Assembly: GCF_001189365.1 (NCBI RefSeq) | Contig: NZ_LFJJ01000019.1 | Span: 1 to 45,041, forward strand | From: Candidatus Burkholderia verschuerenii | GTDB lineage: Bacteria > Pseudomonadota > Gammaproteobacteria > Burkholderiales > Burkholderiaceae | DNA length: 45,041 bases | Reading direction: 5' to 3' | Shown: positions 38,966 to 45,041 of the stretch, in pieces | Numbering within the stretch: position 1 is the first letter of the stretch | Layout of the letters: each line of letters starts with the position of its first letter | Position numbers and translations under genes: made by a program | The notes under the pieces: model-generated | What the model was told of the DNA's origin: nothing | Seen by the model: the letters and a program-made list of their open reading frames with translations, nothing else | The model's database searches: none

Positions 38966-39076
38966 ATGACGGACCTTGAGCAAGTGGACTCTGCCGTGGT
39001 GCTGATGCGCCAAGCTCTCCGTCTGCTCGATACGGACAGGACGCCCCTCCCCCCAAGGGTGGCGCTGCAAGGATAA
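38966..39076 (+). CDS. Small protein of unknown function, relative of 9174-9329
   Basis: 36 aa, ATG 38966, DSAVVLMRQALRLLDTDRTP. The LMRQAL.LLDT core matches the 51-aa ORF after relaxase 1. No known domain. A ribosome site is weak (GAGAGCGAAGC). Confidence 0.45.
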   Translation: MTDLEQVDSAVVLMRQALRLLDTDRTPLPPRVALQG

Positions 39077-39109
39077 AAATCCTATACCGGTCGCATAGAG
39101 GAGGAGCCG

Positions 39110-39331
39110 ATGTTGCCCAAAATCGACATCAAACGGGAGCTTGTAGAATCCATCAACGCCATGAGCTTTGTAGGTGCGATCTTGCTGGCCGTTGTCATCA
39201 TCGCCCCAAGGGTCGGGACGCTGGCCGACTGCGTTGCCGCAACGGCGTTCTTCTTTTCCGCAATACTTCTTTCGGCGTTCCTGCGTGTCTTCTTGGGCGT
39301 GAAACCGTGGCACGACGACCGGCTCCGTTGA
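39110..39331 (+). CDS. Small two-helix membrane protein
   Basis: 73 aa, ATG 39110 with a strong GAGGAGGAG site. Two hydrophobic helices (SFVGAILLAVVIIAPRVGTL, VAATAFFFSAILLSAFLRVF) and a charged end (KPWHDDRLR). No family recognised. It is the last gene on the plus strand of the transfer cluster. Confidence 0.65.
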   Translation: MLPKIDIKRELVESINAMSFVGAILLAVVIIAPRVGTLADCVAATAFFFSAILLSAFLRVFLGVKPWHDDRLR

Positions 39332-39360
39332 AGACGGCCGGCTTTTCAATTGCCGTTGCG

Positions 39361-39563
39361 TTAGCGCGTGACCTCGGCCGCCGGTCGTCGGCCGCAGTTA
39401 GTGCAGCGTAATCGCTCGATCAATTCATGCGCCAGCGTGTCGAGCGAAACGCCCCTAGCGGCTCGGAGAGCTGCCGGCCGCAGGCGCAATTGATTCTGAG
39501 ATAGCACCCCTGCCGATACCAAAGCGGGTCTATCGGCTTCGGCCTGTTGTAGTTCGCGGCCAT
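39361..39563 (-). pseudogene. Small cysteine-rich (zinc-ribbon-like) plasmid protein, frameshifted
   Basis: From ATG 39563 it reads NRPKPIDPLWYRQGCYLRIN then CACGRQL; the second half ARGVSLDTLAHELIERLRCT, NCGRRPAAEVTR is in another frame down to TAA 39361. Two CxxC pairs suggest a zinc ribbon. A short deletion/shift near 39450 separates the halves. The palindrome site 14 lies 29 bases upstream of its start. Confidence 0.6.
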
Positions 39564-39591
39564 AGGCCAACGGGAACAAAAATGGAACGGT

Positions 39592-39606
39592 CTTGCACCG
39601 TGCAAG
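39592..39606. promoter_or_regulatory. CTTGCAC-S-GTGCAAG palindrome, site 14 (perfect)
   Basis: Perfect, central C, between two minus-strand small genes and 29 bases before the cysteine-rich gene. It is the right-most site; none follows for the next 10 kb through the window ends to 4576. Confidence 0.85.
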
Positions 39607-39607
39607 C

Positions 39608-39811
39608 CTAGCCCGGCGTGGCGTCGGCGCTGTCCATGATGATCCACGCCCATGCCCAGAGTATGTCGCCTTCGGCCGTGTCGGTCTCGGCAGCGGTGAC
39701 GGCCAGCACGCCTAACAGGTGGCCGAAGTCGGCCGCTGGCATGATCCCGCCGCGCTGGATAACAGACGCGACGAGGGCGAGGGCCTTCGTCATCACCCAG
39801 GCTAACCACAT
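39608..39811 (-). CDS. Small hypothetical protein
   Basis: 67 aa, ATG 39811: MWLAWVMTKALALVASVIQR, GGIMPAADFGHLLGVLAVTA, AETDTAEGDILWAWAWIIMD. Moderately hydrophobic; no family recognised. Its 5' end coincides with the junction to the parA remnant of the second replicon, so the true N-terminus may have been cut. The TAG is one base from palindrome 14. Confidence 0.5.
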   Translation of the reverse strand: MWLAWVMTKALALVASVIQRGGIMPAADFGHLLGVLAVTAAETDTAEGDILWAWAWIIMDSADATPG

Positions 39812-40003
39812 GCAAGCATCACGGCGCAGGCAGTGGTGGCCCTGTCACAGCATGGCCGCGTGGCACAGGCGTTTATTGCTGATCAGGTGCCCTACGCCGT
39901 CGCCATGACCGGGGGCCGCACCGCACCGGAGATTGCACCGCGTAGCCCTGCCGCTGAGGAAATAGCGGCCTTGTGTGTTGAGGTGAAATCATTCTTTCAT
40001 TAA
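39809..40003 (+). pseudogene. C-terminal fragment of a second ParA
   Basis: In frame to TAA 40001-40003: ASITAQAVVALSQHGRVAQA, DQVPYAVAMTGGRTAPEIAP, RSPAAEEIAALCVEVKSFFH. This is the usual end of ParA-type ATPases encoded before small-plasmid repA genes (R..FAEA...G....E..P.SPAA.EI..L). The Walker motifs are absent. It marks the entry point of a different replicon. Confidence 0.6.
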
Positions 40004-40032
40004 AATATGAAATCATGAAAGGAGGCTAGGAC

Positions 40033-40272
40033 ATGGCCAAAACTGTTGCATTGACCGGCGATGATCTCGCCACGACTAAGATTCGGCCGCAGAGTGCAAT
40101 GCTGCAACGCGGTGTGGTGCCCTCCGCCGAGCTGGTGCCATTGCAATTCCGTATGCCTCCGCAGTTCGTCCGCGAGTTCAAACAAGCAGCGTTGGACCGA
40201 GACCTGAAATTGAATGAATTGTTGAATGTCGTATTTCAGCAATTCATGAAAGAAGGTGCGCATGGGAAATGA
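40033..40272 (+). CDS. Small RHH-like partition partner of the second replicon
   Basis: 79 aa, ATG 40033 with GGAGG upstream. The C-terminal half (PLQFRMPPQFVREFKQAALD, RDLKLNELLNVVFQQFMKEG) looks like a ribbon-helix-helix domain. Position between parA and repA matches the small centromere-binding proteins of ParA/ParG-like systems. With its ParA reduced to a fragment, it can at most be a regulator. It overlaps repA by ten bases. Confidence 0.6.
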   Translation: MAKTVALTGDDLATTKIRPQSAMLQRGVVPSAELVPLQFRMPPQFVREFKQAALDRDLKLNELLNVVFQQFMKEGAHGK

Positions 40273-41264
40273 GCCGAAGCGGGTAGGGGAGCTGCTGTGG
40301 GAGGGCTTCCTGGCCAAACTCGATCCCGAGGGCCAGGGTAAGCGCACGGCTACCAAGCGGCTCGGCAAGAGCCGTGCGGATGGCCAAGTCCTTACGCGGC
40401 AGGAAACCAAGCTGGTCGAGGCCGGCGCAACGATTGCCACTGTCCCCCCCCGGCCCTGACGATTGGGTCTATAACCATGCGATCTTGTGCCAAGTAGGCT
40501 TGCCACGGGCCAAGGTCGATGGGCTGGAGTTCCTGCGTCAGTCCGGTGCCGCTTGGATCAACGTCCAGGCTGGCGTTTTGGACGAGGGCAGAGGACCAGT
40601 GTTGCAGCCCATTCCGTATGGGGTGATCCCACGGCTTGCTCTGGCGTGGATCACCACGGAAGCCGTCCGGTCGAAGAATCGCGAAATACGTATTGGCGAT
40701 AGTGCTGCCGAGTTCCTACAGACGATTGGCCTTGATGACGCCGGCCGGCGCTACAGCATGCTGCGCAAACAGATGCACGCCCTAGCTACGTGCCGACTAC
40801 AGCTCGGATTTCGAGGCGAGACATATAACGGCCAGCCCGTGAAGCGTTTCAGTGCGTTGTTAGCCAACCAAGACCAGCACCAACTGGCGCTGTGGCCTGG
40901 CACGCTGATGCTGGAACAGGATTATTTCGACACGCTGTTGGAGAGTGCGGTGCCACTTGATCGGCGTTCGCTTCACACGCTGAAGGGTTCCGCCTTGGCC
41001 TTGGATGTCTATGCGTGGCGGGCCCACCGTTTGCACCGCCTGGAAGGGAAGGGAATGCCTTTGCATTGGGCGTCTCTGCGAGAGCAGTTTGCCCAAGAGT
41101 ATGCCAGCAAAGACCCTGACAAGGACTTCAAGAAAGAATTTTTGCCGGCACTGCGCAAGGTGATGACGGCTTACCCACAAGCCAAAGTCAAACCCGTCCG
41201 TGGTGGCCTGTTGCTGCTGCCGTCACCGCCGCCGATGCCCTACAAGGGCGGCCCGACTCGATGA
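40262..41264 (+). pseudogene. repA: RepA replication initiator of the second replicon, frameshifted at a C8 tract
   Basis: ATG 40262 (AAGAAGG upstream): MGNEPKRVGELLWEGFLAKL, RQETKLVEAGATIATVPP, then loss of frame in a run of eight C (40444-40451). With seven C it continues GPDDWVYNHAILCQVGLPRA, SAAEFLQTIGLDDAGRRYSM and SALLANQDQHQLALW to a TGA at 41264, about 333 aa. The family binds iterons and opens the origin, which lies just downstream. The C8 run could slip during replication or transcription and restore some full-length protein, or be a sequencing error. Confidence 0.8.
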
Positions 41265-41279
41265 TTCAAGTCGTTGAAG

Positions 41280-41580
41280 GAATGGAATTGAATTGTTCGT
41301 CGTAAATCGCCACCTTTATCAAACCAATTTCATCACCAAGCCATTGATGTAGAAGAGGTTTATGGGTTTCCGTGCATTTGACATACCGCACTCTCAACCT
41401 GTGGGGGAGACTCCGAACATCGCCACCCTCTTTCGCGGTGAGCAACCCTGTGCAGCGGCGAAGTTATCCACGTGCAATCGCCCCCCCCTTTCCCTCCGAA
41501 CATCGCCCCCATTTGAATACGTAAATCACAACACATAAACAGATAGGTAAATCCTATAGTTTTCCTATAAATCTCTTCCT
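41280..41580. other. oriV: Candidate iteron-type oriV of the second replicon
   Basis: Downstream of repA: four direct ATCGCC(A/C)CC repeats (41306-41314, 41419-41427, 41477-41485, 41502-41510), two of them in the longer context TCCGAACATCGCC. A DnaA box TTATCCAC lies at 41464-41471, and an AT-rich stretch follows from about 41515 to 41575. No gene lies here. Confidence 0.6.
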
Positions 41581-41980
41581 GTAGTTAGCGGCCCATTTCT
41601 GTGGAAAACGCACAACGCAAACACCAAGTCCCGCACTGCCAATGGTCACGCCCTTCGGGCGTGAAGTTCTCTCCTGAACGCAGGGGCGCTGCCCCTGCAC
41701 CACGTTCTCGCCGAAGGGCAGTGGTGCAGGCCGGCGGGCTTCGCCATTGTTCTGCACCCCACCCGATAGGCTAAGGGCCACTCCAAGGCGTCAAGGACCG
41801 GCTGCGCCTGCCGTCCTCACCCGTTCGGTGCTCGCCCTGCGGGCTGCGCTCCGTTGCGGCCTCCGGGTGGCTCCTTGCCCCCTCTCCGCAGCCAAAAAAG
41901 CACAGAGGCCTTGACGAGAGAGATTTTTGTAGTAACGTTTATACACAAACCGATTTACCCCTGACAGCAAGAGTGCCGTC
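41581..41980. other. Noncoding region with GC hairpins
   Basis: No credible gene. It holds GCAGGGGC-GCT-GCCCCTGC (about 41680-41698) and CGCCCTTCGGGCG (about 41649-41661). An AT-rich stretch near 41920-41960 leads into the phd-like gene and probably contains its promoter. The origin of this segment is unclear. Confidence 0.4.
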
Positions 41981-41981
41981 C

Positions 41982-42221
41982 ATGACCATCACCACCCTAT
42001 CCAGCAGGGAGTTCAATCAGGACACCAGCAGGGCCAAGAAAGCCGCCACAGAGTGACCGGTTTTTATCACCGACCGGGGCAAACCCGCTCACGTCCTGCT
42101 CAGCATCGAGGAATACCAGCGCATCACCGGCAAACGCCGGAGCATTGTTGATGCCCTGTCCATGCCGGGACTTGCAGACATCGAGTTTGATCCGCCTCGC
42201 TCGCGGGGCGGATTTCTCGTA
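41982..42221 (+). pseudogene. Phd/YefM-type antitoxin with nonsense codon
   Basis: TITTLSSREFNQDTSRAKKA followed by ATE, TGA (42054-42056, codon 25), then PVFITDRGKPAHVLLSIEEY and QRITGKRRSIVDALSMPGLA in the same frame: a Phd/YefM antitoxin. A GGA-to-TGA change is the simplest cause. The frame has no stop of its own before the toxin ATG and reads straight into vapC, so the two would be a single fused polypeptide if the TGA were absent. Confidence 0.75.
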
Positions 42222-42659
42222 ATGTTCCTGCTCGATACCAACGTTATTTCCGAACTCCGGAAGGTCGGTGACGGCAAAGCCGATGCCAATGTCGTCGCTT
42301 GGCTGTCCAGCGTGGATGCCACGACCTTCTATCTCTCCGCCGTCACTTTGATGGAAATCGAACTCGGCATCCTTCGGATCGAGCGGCGCGATCCAGCTCA
42401 AGGGGCTAGGCTTCGTGCCTGGATGGATCACCATGTCTTGCCCGAATTTGCGGAGCGGACCTTGCCCGTCGATACCGCCGTGGGACTTCGCTGCGCACCC
42501 CTTCATGTGCCAGACACGTGCCACGAACGGGATGCGTTCATCGCGGCGACAGCCCTAGCCCATGGCATGACAGTCGTAACTCGCAATCTCGCTGATTTCG
42601 CGCCAACAGGCGTGCCGCTGCTCAACCCATGGGAGGCTCCCCATGAGCGAAAACACTGA
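42222..42659 (+). CDS. vapC: VapC/FitB-type PIN-domain toxin, second
   Basis: 145 aa from ATG 42222: MFLLDTNVISELRKVGDGKA (first Asp), LSAVTLMEIELGILRIERRD (Glu), CHERDAFIAATALAHGMTVV with later acidic residues, and TRNLADFAPTGVPLLNPWEA, the FitB-like ending. Complete ribonuclease domain. Its antitoxin carries a stop, which should make an active toxin lethal; either the toxin is inactive for a reason not visible, reinitiation gives a C-terminal antitoxin piece, or another antitoxin protects. Confidence 0.85.
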   Translation: MFLLDTNVISELRKVGDGKADANVVAWLSSVDATTFYLSAVTLMEIELGILRIERRDPAQGARLRAWMDHHVLPEFAERTLPVDTAVGLRCAPLHVPDTCHERDAFIAATALAHGMTVVTRNLADFAPTGVPLLNPWEAPHERKH

Positions 42660-42973
42660 TATTCAAACCCGCCTCAAACAGCTCCGGCAACACCGCCACT
42701 GGCAGTTGCTCATGATCGGCGACGGGATCAGCCAGATCACGGCAGAGGACGTTGATGCGCTGACACGCATCCAGCCGGGCCCTCGACAGCTACAAATCCG
42801 GGCTGAGCTTCACCGAGCACCATACCGGCCGGCCCCTGCTCACCCCCGATGAGGTCCGCAACCTGCCGCAGGACCGCGAGCTGCTGTTCCTGGCCGGCAC
42901 CCGGCCGATCGTCGCCGACAAGCTGCGTTATTACGCCGATCCCGAATTCAGCTGGCTGTTTGACCAACCGTAG
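42643..42973 (+). pseudogene. Small ORF fused to a TraG C-terminal scrap
   Basis: ATG 42643 overlaps vapC and begins MSENTDIQTRLKQLRQHRHW, about 45 codons of unknown type. From about 42779, in the next frame, follows SGLSFTEHHTGRPLLTPDEV, RNLPQDRELLFLAGTRPIVA and DKLRYYADPEFSWLF, the characteristic end of TraG/VirD4 proteins. The rest of traG is on the opposite strand at 43451-44461, so the gene was split by inversion or rearrangement. Confidence 0.65.
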
Positions 42974-43167
42974 CCAGGTAATCCTCGATCACGGTAATGG
43001 CGGCCCACTGGCTCGGTGGCGGCGTCTGGCCGGGCTTTCAGCTCGTCCAGCCACAGCTCGGCGGGATGATCCCATGACATGTCACAAAGCACGATATCCA
43101 GAACCTCGGCCAACTCATGGGCCGGGATGTTGGCAAAACAGGCTTGCTCAACCGTGTGCGGTGTCAT
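42931..43167 (-). CDS. Hypothetical protein
   Basis: 78 aa starting MTPHTVEQACFANIPAHELA, EVLDIVLCDMSWDHPAELWL; no family recognised. The start overlaps the stop of the upstream fragment (ATGA type, 43164-43167), which supports a real coupled gene. Its 3' end overlaps the inverted TraG scrap on the other strand. Confidence 0.5.
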   Translation of the reverse strand: MTPHTVEQACFANIPAHELAEVLDIVLCDMSWDHPAELWLDELKARPDAATEPVGRHYRDRGLPGYGWSNSQLNSGSA

Positions 43168-43494
43168 GTGGCGCTCTCGCGCATGAGGTCTTTCAAGCGG
43201 TGAGTCATTTCATCGGCGGTGATCTCGCCGCGCCGGCAGGCTTCGGAAAGGCCCTCAATCGCCTGCCCCTGCGCTGACCAGTACGGATCGTCTGGCGTAG
43301 CGGTGTGCCCCGGCCGGCCGGAAACCGCGGGGAAGGTAATGCCGGTGACGGCCGGGTTTCGCGCGAAAATGCCGGCAAGCAACTGATCGACCCGACTGGT
43401 GTAATCGCTCGGAAAATCCCGCGACACCCGCACGGGGCCGGCCGATGTGGTCACATCCAAGCCGCCGACATGTTGGAACAGGTCGACATGGTCT
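43164..43494 (-). pseudogene. 3' part of an unrecognised gene fused to traG
   Basis: In frame on the minus strand: VGGLDVTTSAGPVRVSRDFP, SDYTSRVDQLLAGIFARNPA, EACRRGEITADEMTHRLKDL then MRESAT and stop. Good codon structure and no TraG similarity. Its 5' end is missing because the deletion that truncated traG joins directly to it near 43494. Coupled to the next gene. Function unknown. Confidence 0.5.
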
Positions 43495-44461
43495 GGAACA
43501 CGACGGTTTTCTGGCCCAGCAGATCGGACACGAGGCGGGCGCTGTCGTGATCGTTGACGCCGAACACTTGGAGGACGCCGGCTTTTGACAGGAAGGTGCC
43601 GGCGCGCTGGCCGTAGGTGGCGCGGAGCTGGTGAACGTCCTGCACGATCGGCCAGAGCTGCACGCCATAACTGGCCATCAGACCCATGGCCCACTCGATC
43701 GGGGCGAGCTCGCCCAAGGCGGCGAACTCATCGAGCAAATAGAGCACGGGGGCAGGTGGCGTGGCCTGGGTGCGGGCCATGTCCTGCAAGCTCTGCGTGA
43801 CCATCAGCCGCAGATTGAACGCAGCCGATGGCCGGCCCGTCACCCCGAACGGATCGAGGACATGAACCGGCCAGAAGCGATGGCGGGTGCTGCCCGCCAT
43901 CCGGGCGTTTTCGCCTTTGGGGTCGATGCAGATCACCGAGCGATCGGCGGTGAGCAGATTCGGGATGAGGGTGCCGACACCCTTGCCGCTGCGCGTGGGG
44001 GCGATCGTCAGCAAGTGAGCGGGGCCGGCATAGCGCAGTAGCCGGCCGGTTTTCAGGTCACGGCCGATCAATAGACCCTTTCCGGGTTGCGTCAGGTTCG
44101 CGGCCTCGGCATCGGTGGCAAACCGCGCCGAGCCGTGCGTGGCGTCCGGGCGATTGCCGAAATGCTGAATCATAGGATTGGTCAGCATGCGGAAGACGGC
44201 GATGAACGTCACCAGGACCGCGCCCAGGCTCAACCCGATGCGGATGGGACTATTTACACCCAGGCCGAGCGCACTGCTGAGCAGTTCGGCCCCGCACACC
44301 AGCGCGAACACCACGACGAAGGTGAGGATCAGGACGCCCAAGAGGTATTTTCCGGCGCGAACCGGGCTCAAGGCGAGGGTGACGAGGGCCCAGACCGGAT
44401 CACGCGCGGCGGCGCGCAGCATGTTCTTGAACGCAGCCCATGCGAGGGTCACTTGGTTCAT
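43451..44461 (-). pseudogene. traG: TraG-type coupling protein, internally deleted and truncated
   Basis: ATG 44461: membrane N-terminus (LLGVLILTFVVVFALVCGAE, GAVLVTFIAVFRMLTNPMI), then Walker A LLTIAPTRSGKGVGTLIPNL, SVICIDPKGENARM, Walker B VLYLLDEFAALGELAPIEW and VDQLWPIVQDVHQLRATYG-like motifs. Only about 25 residues separate AAFNLRL from VLYLLDEF, where the family has well over 100, so a large in-frame deletion has occurred. After KTVVFQTMS it runs into foreign sequence. The missing C-terminus is on the plus strand at 42.8-42.97 kb. Not functional. Confidence 0.8.
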
Positions 44462-44473
44462 GCGTTCTTCTCC

Positions 44474-44758
44474 TCACCCTTCGCGCTCGCGGCCCGGCGC
44501 GGTGCCTTTGAGCAGATCGTCAAAAAGCGGCTTGTCGGTCTCGCGGGTGAGAAAGCCCGGCAGCTCGCGGCGGAGCCAGTCGCCGAGGTTTTTGGAGAAG
44601 TCGTCGCGGCCGTGGTCGAGGCGATGCAGGACGAGCGCACCGAGCAGCACCTTGCGGCGGGTATCGTGGACGCGCTCCTGTTTGCCGAGCCGCGTCTTGA
44701 GGGCGGCCCGCTGCGCATCCAGTTGGGCGAGTCGCTGCTCGATGGATTTGCGCATCAT
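44474..44758 (-). CDS. traD: TraD-like small transfer protein
   Basis: About 94 aa from ATG 44758. RLAQLDAQRAALKTRLGKQE is a basic coiled coil, then RKVLLGALVLHRL and WLRRELPGFLTRETDKPLF. Size, coiled coil followed by a hydrophobic segment, and position 12 bases before traG next to oriT match the TraD of Ti-type transfer regions, an oriT-processing accessory protein. Intact. Confidence 0.65.
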   Translation of the reverse strand: MMRKSIEQRLAQLDAQRAALKTRLGKQERVHDTRRKVLLGALVLHRLDHGRDDFSKNLGDWLRRELPGFLTRETDKPLFDDLLKGTAPGREREG

Positions 44759-44937
44759 TGCCTCATCCCTTTGCCGGTCGTTCGTCAAGACTATCATTTC
44801 CGCTTGAGTTTTCCAGTTGTTGGCCGTGTTCGATTGAAAGCATCGTCGATCCATGCGCAAAACGGCCATCCGTTCATTGGTATGAACGTGCCATACGCGC
44901 CGCACCGAGCAGCGAAAGAGCGGAGCGATAAGCTGAG

Positions 44938-44978
44938 AAGGGCGCGCTGAGTTTGAGTTGCTGCGCAACTCAGCGCGC
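44938..44978 (-). other. oriT: Candidate oriT of the Ti/IncQ type
   Basis: Minus strand 5' to 3': hairpin TGAGTTGC-GCA-GCAACTCA (44972-44954), eight bases, then GCGCCCT (44945-44939) followed by TCTC. A hairpin a few bases before GCGCCCT is the arrangement at RSF1010- and Ti-type nic sites. A second, overlapping dyad GCGCGCTGAGTT/AACTCAGCGCGC (44942-44978) shares one arm. It lies between traD (minus) and the putative traA start (plus), as expected. Confidence 0.65.
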
Positions 44979-44996
44979 CATCGGCTGGTGGAGCCG

Positions 44997-45041
44997 ATGG
45001 AAAAGTCAAAACGACAACGGAGCGTATCGGTTGGCGATTTA
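44997..45041 (+). pseudogene. traA: Putative traA 5' end (continues at position 1 if circular)
   Basis: ATG 44997 with GGTGGAG upstream opens MEKSKRQRSVSVGDL, and the frame is still open at the last base. The last codon ends exactly at 45041, and position 1 begins in the same frame with SVFDRRDVAKALHRYI of TraA. If the ends join, the resulting TraA lacks the whole N-terminal relaxase domain. Circularity is not proven. Confidence 0.4.

Noticed and set aside
4576..39606. CTTGCAC palindromes as terminators or REP hairpins
   Set aside because: The arms are separated by one base, too tight for an RNA loop, and no T-runs follow. Orientation and distance to gene ends vary.
41554..41781. 75-residue ORF downstream of repA
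   Set aside because: It consists of GC hairpins and origin-flanking DNA, with no plausible ribosome site.
1..45041. CRISPR arrays, tRNA or rRNA genes
   Set aside because: No regularly spaced repeats, no cloverleaf with a CCA-type end and no rRNA-like stretch were seen.
1..45041. Insertion sequence or transposase
   Set aside because: No transposase reading frame was found. The only recombinases are serine resolvases.
1..45041. Reassigned stop codon as the reason for interrupted genes
   Set aside because: TAG, TAA and TGA all occur as interruptions, and frameshifts and deletions occur as well.

Overview
This is a GC-rich, densely packed plasmid with no chromosomal housekeeping genes and no rRNA, tRNA or intact insertion sequence. 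The gene content (RepC initiator, KorA/KorB/IncC-like control genes, DUF6118, many DUF1778-GNAT and VapBC modules, MOBP relaxases with a VirB/VirD4 apparatus, Ti-type traA/traD/traG remnants) suggests an alphaproteobacterium. Acetobacteraceae or Sphingomonadaceae are my best guesses from gene style; the sequence alone does not settle it. The last codons of the window run in frame into the first codons, and a canonical traA-oriT-traDG layout is restored across the ends, so the window may be a complete 45,041-bp circle opened inside traA.

Layout. (1) 1-4.5 kb: broken traA, a mazEF-like toxin-antitoxin operon with a DUF6118 gene, a res site and a dead resolvase. (2) 4.6-9.3 kb: two DUF1778-GNAT toxin-antitoxin modules, a chimeric cyanase fragment, a scar made of a repC 3' end plus a transfer-gene 3' end, and an intact MOBP relaxase. 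(3) 9.4-10.9 kb: a glutathione-S-transferase-like gene divergent from a TetR regulator. (4) 11-16.3 kb: mobC, a broken higBA, a toprim gene, two small PPWWWY membrane proteins, korB-like parB, incC-like parA, and ssb. (5) 16.6-19.4 kb: a third DUF1778-GNAT module, vapBC, an intact resolvase and a korA/trfB-like gene. (6) 19.4-23.3 kb: a HEPN-like gene, a broken DUF932 gene, repC with RNA-type leader control, and divergent repC/virB promoters. (7) 23.5-39.3 kb: a virB1-virB11/virD4 cluster with three EexN-like exclusion genes, an LPD7 protein and a second, frameshifted relaxase. (8) 39.4-45 kb: remnants of a second replicon (parA end, RHH gene, repA with an iteron-type origin), phd-vapC, and traG/traD with an oriT.

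The outstanding signal is a 15-bp odd palindrome, CTTGCAC-S-GTGCAAG, found 14 times between 4.6 and 39.6 kb and never in the remaining 10-kb arc. The encoded ParB has the architecture of RK2 KorB, whose known operator is also a 13-bp odd palindrome with a central G/C. I propose these are the KorB-like operators/centromere sites of this plasmid family. A KorA/TrfB homologue is also encoded, and TTTGTAAA-type dyads overlap the -35 regions of the repC, virB and parA promoters. Together these would form a RK2-style global control circuit grafted on a RepC replicon. The palindrome-free arc carries the second replicon, which points to a cointegrate.

Many transfer genes carry stops, frameshifts or deletions (traA, traG, virB4, virB9, virD4, relaxase 2), whereas partition, replication, regulation and most toxin-antitoxin genes read intact. 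The plasmid looks maintained but losing conjugation. Uncorrected sequencing error could explain some single-base lesions but not the larger deletions and fusions.
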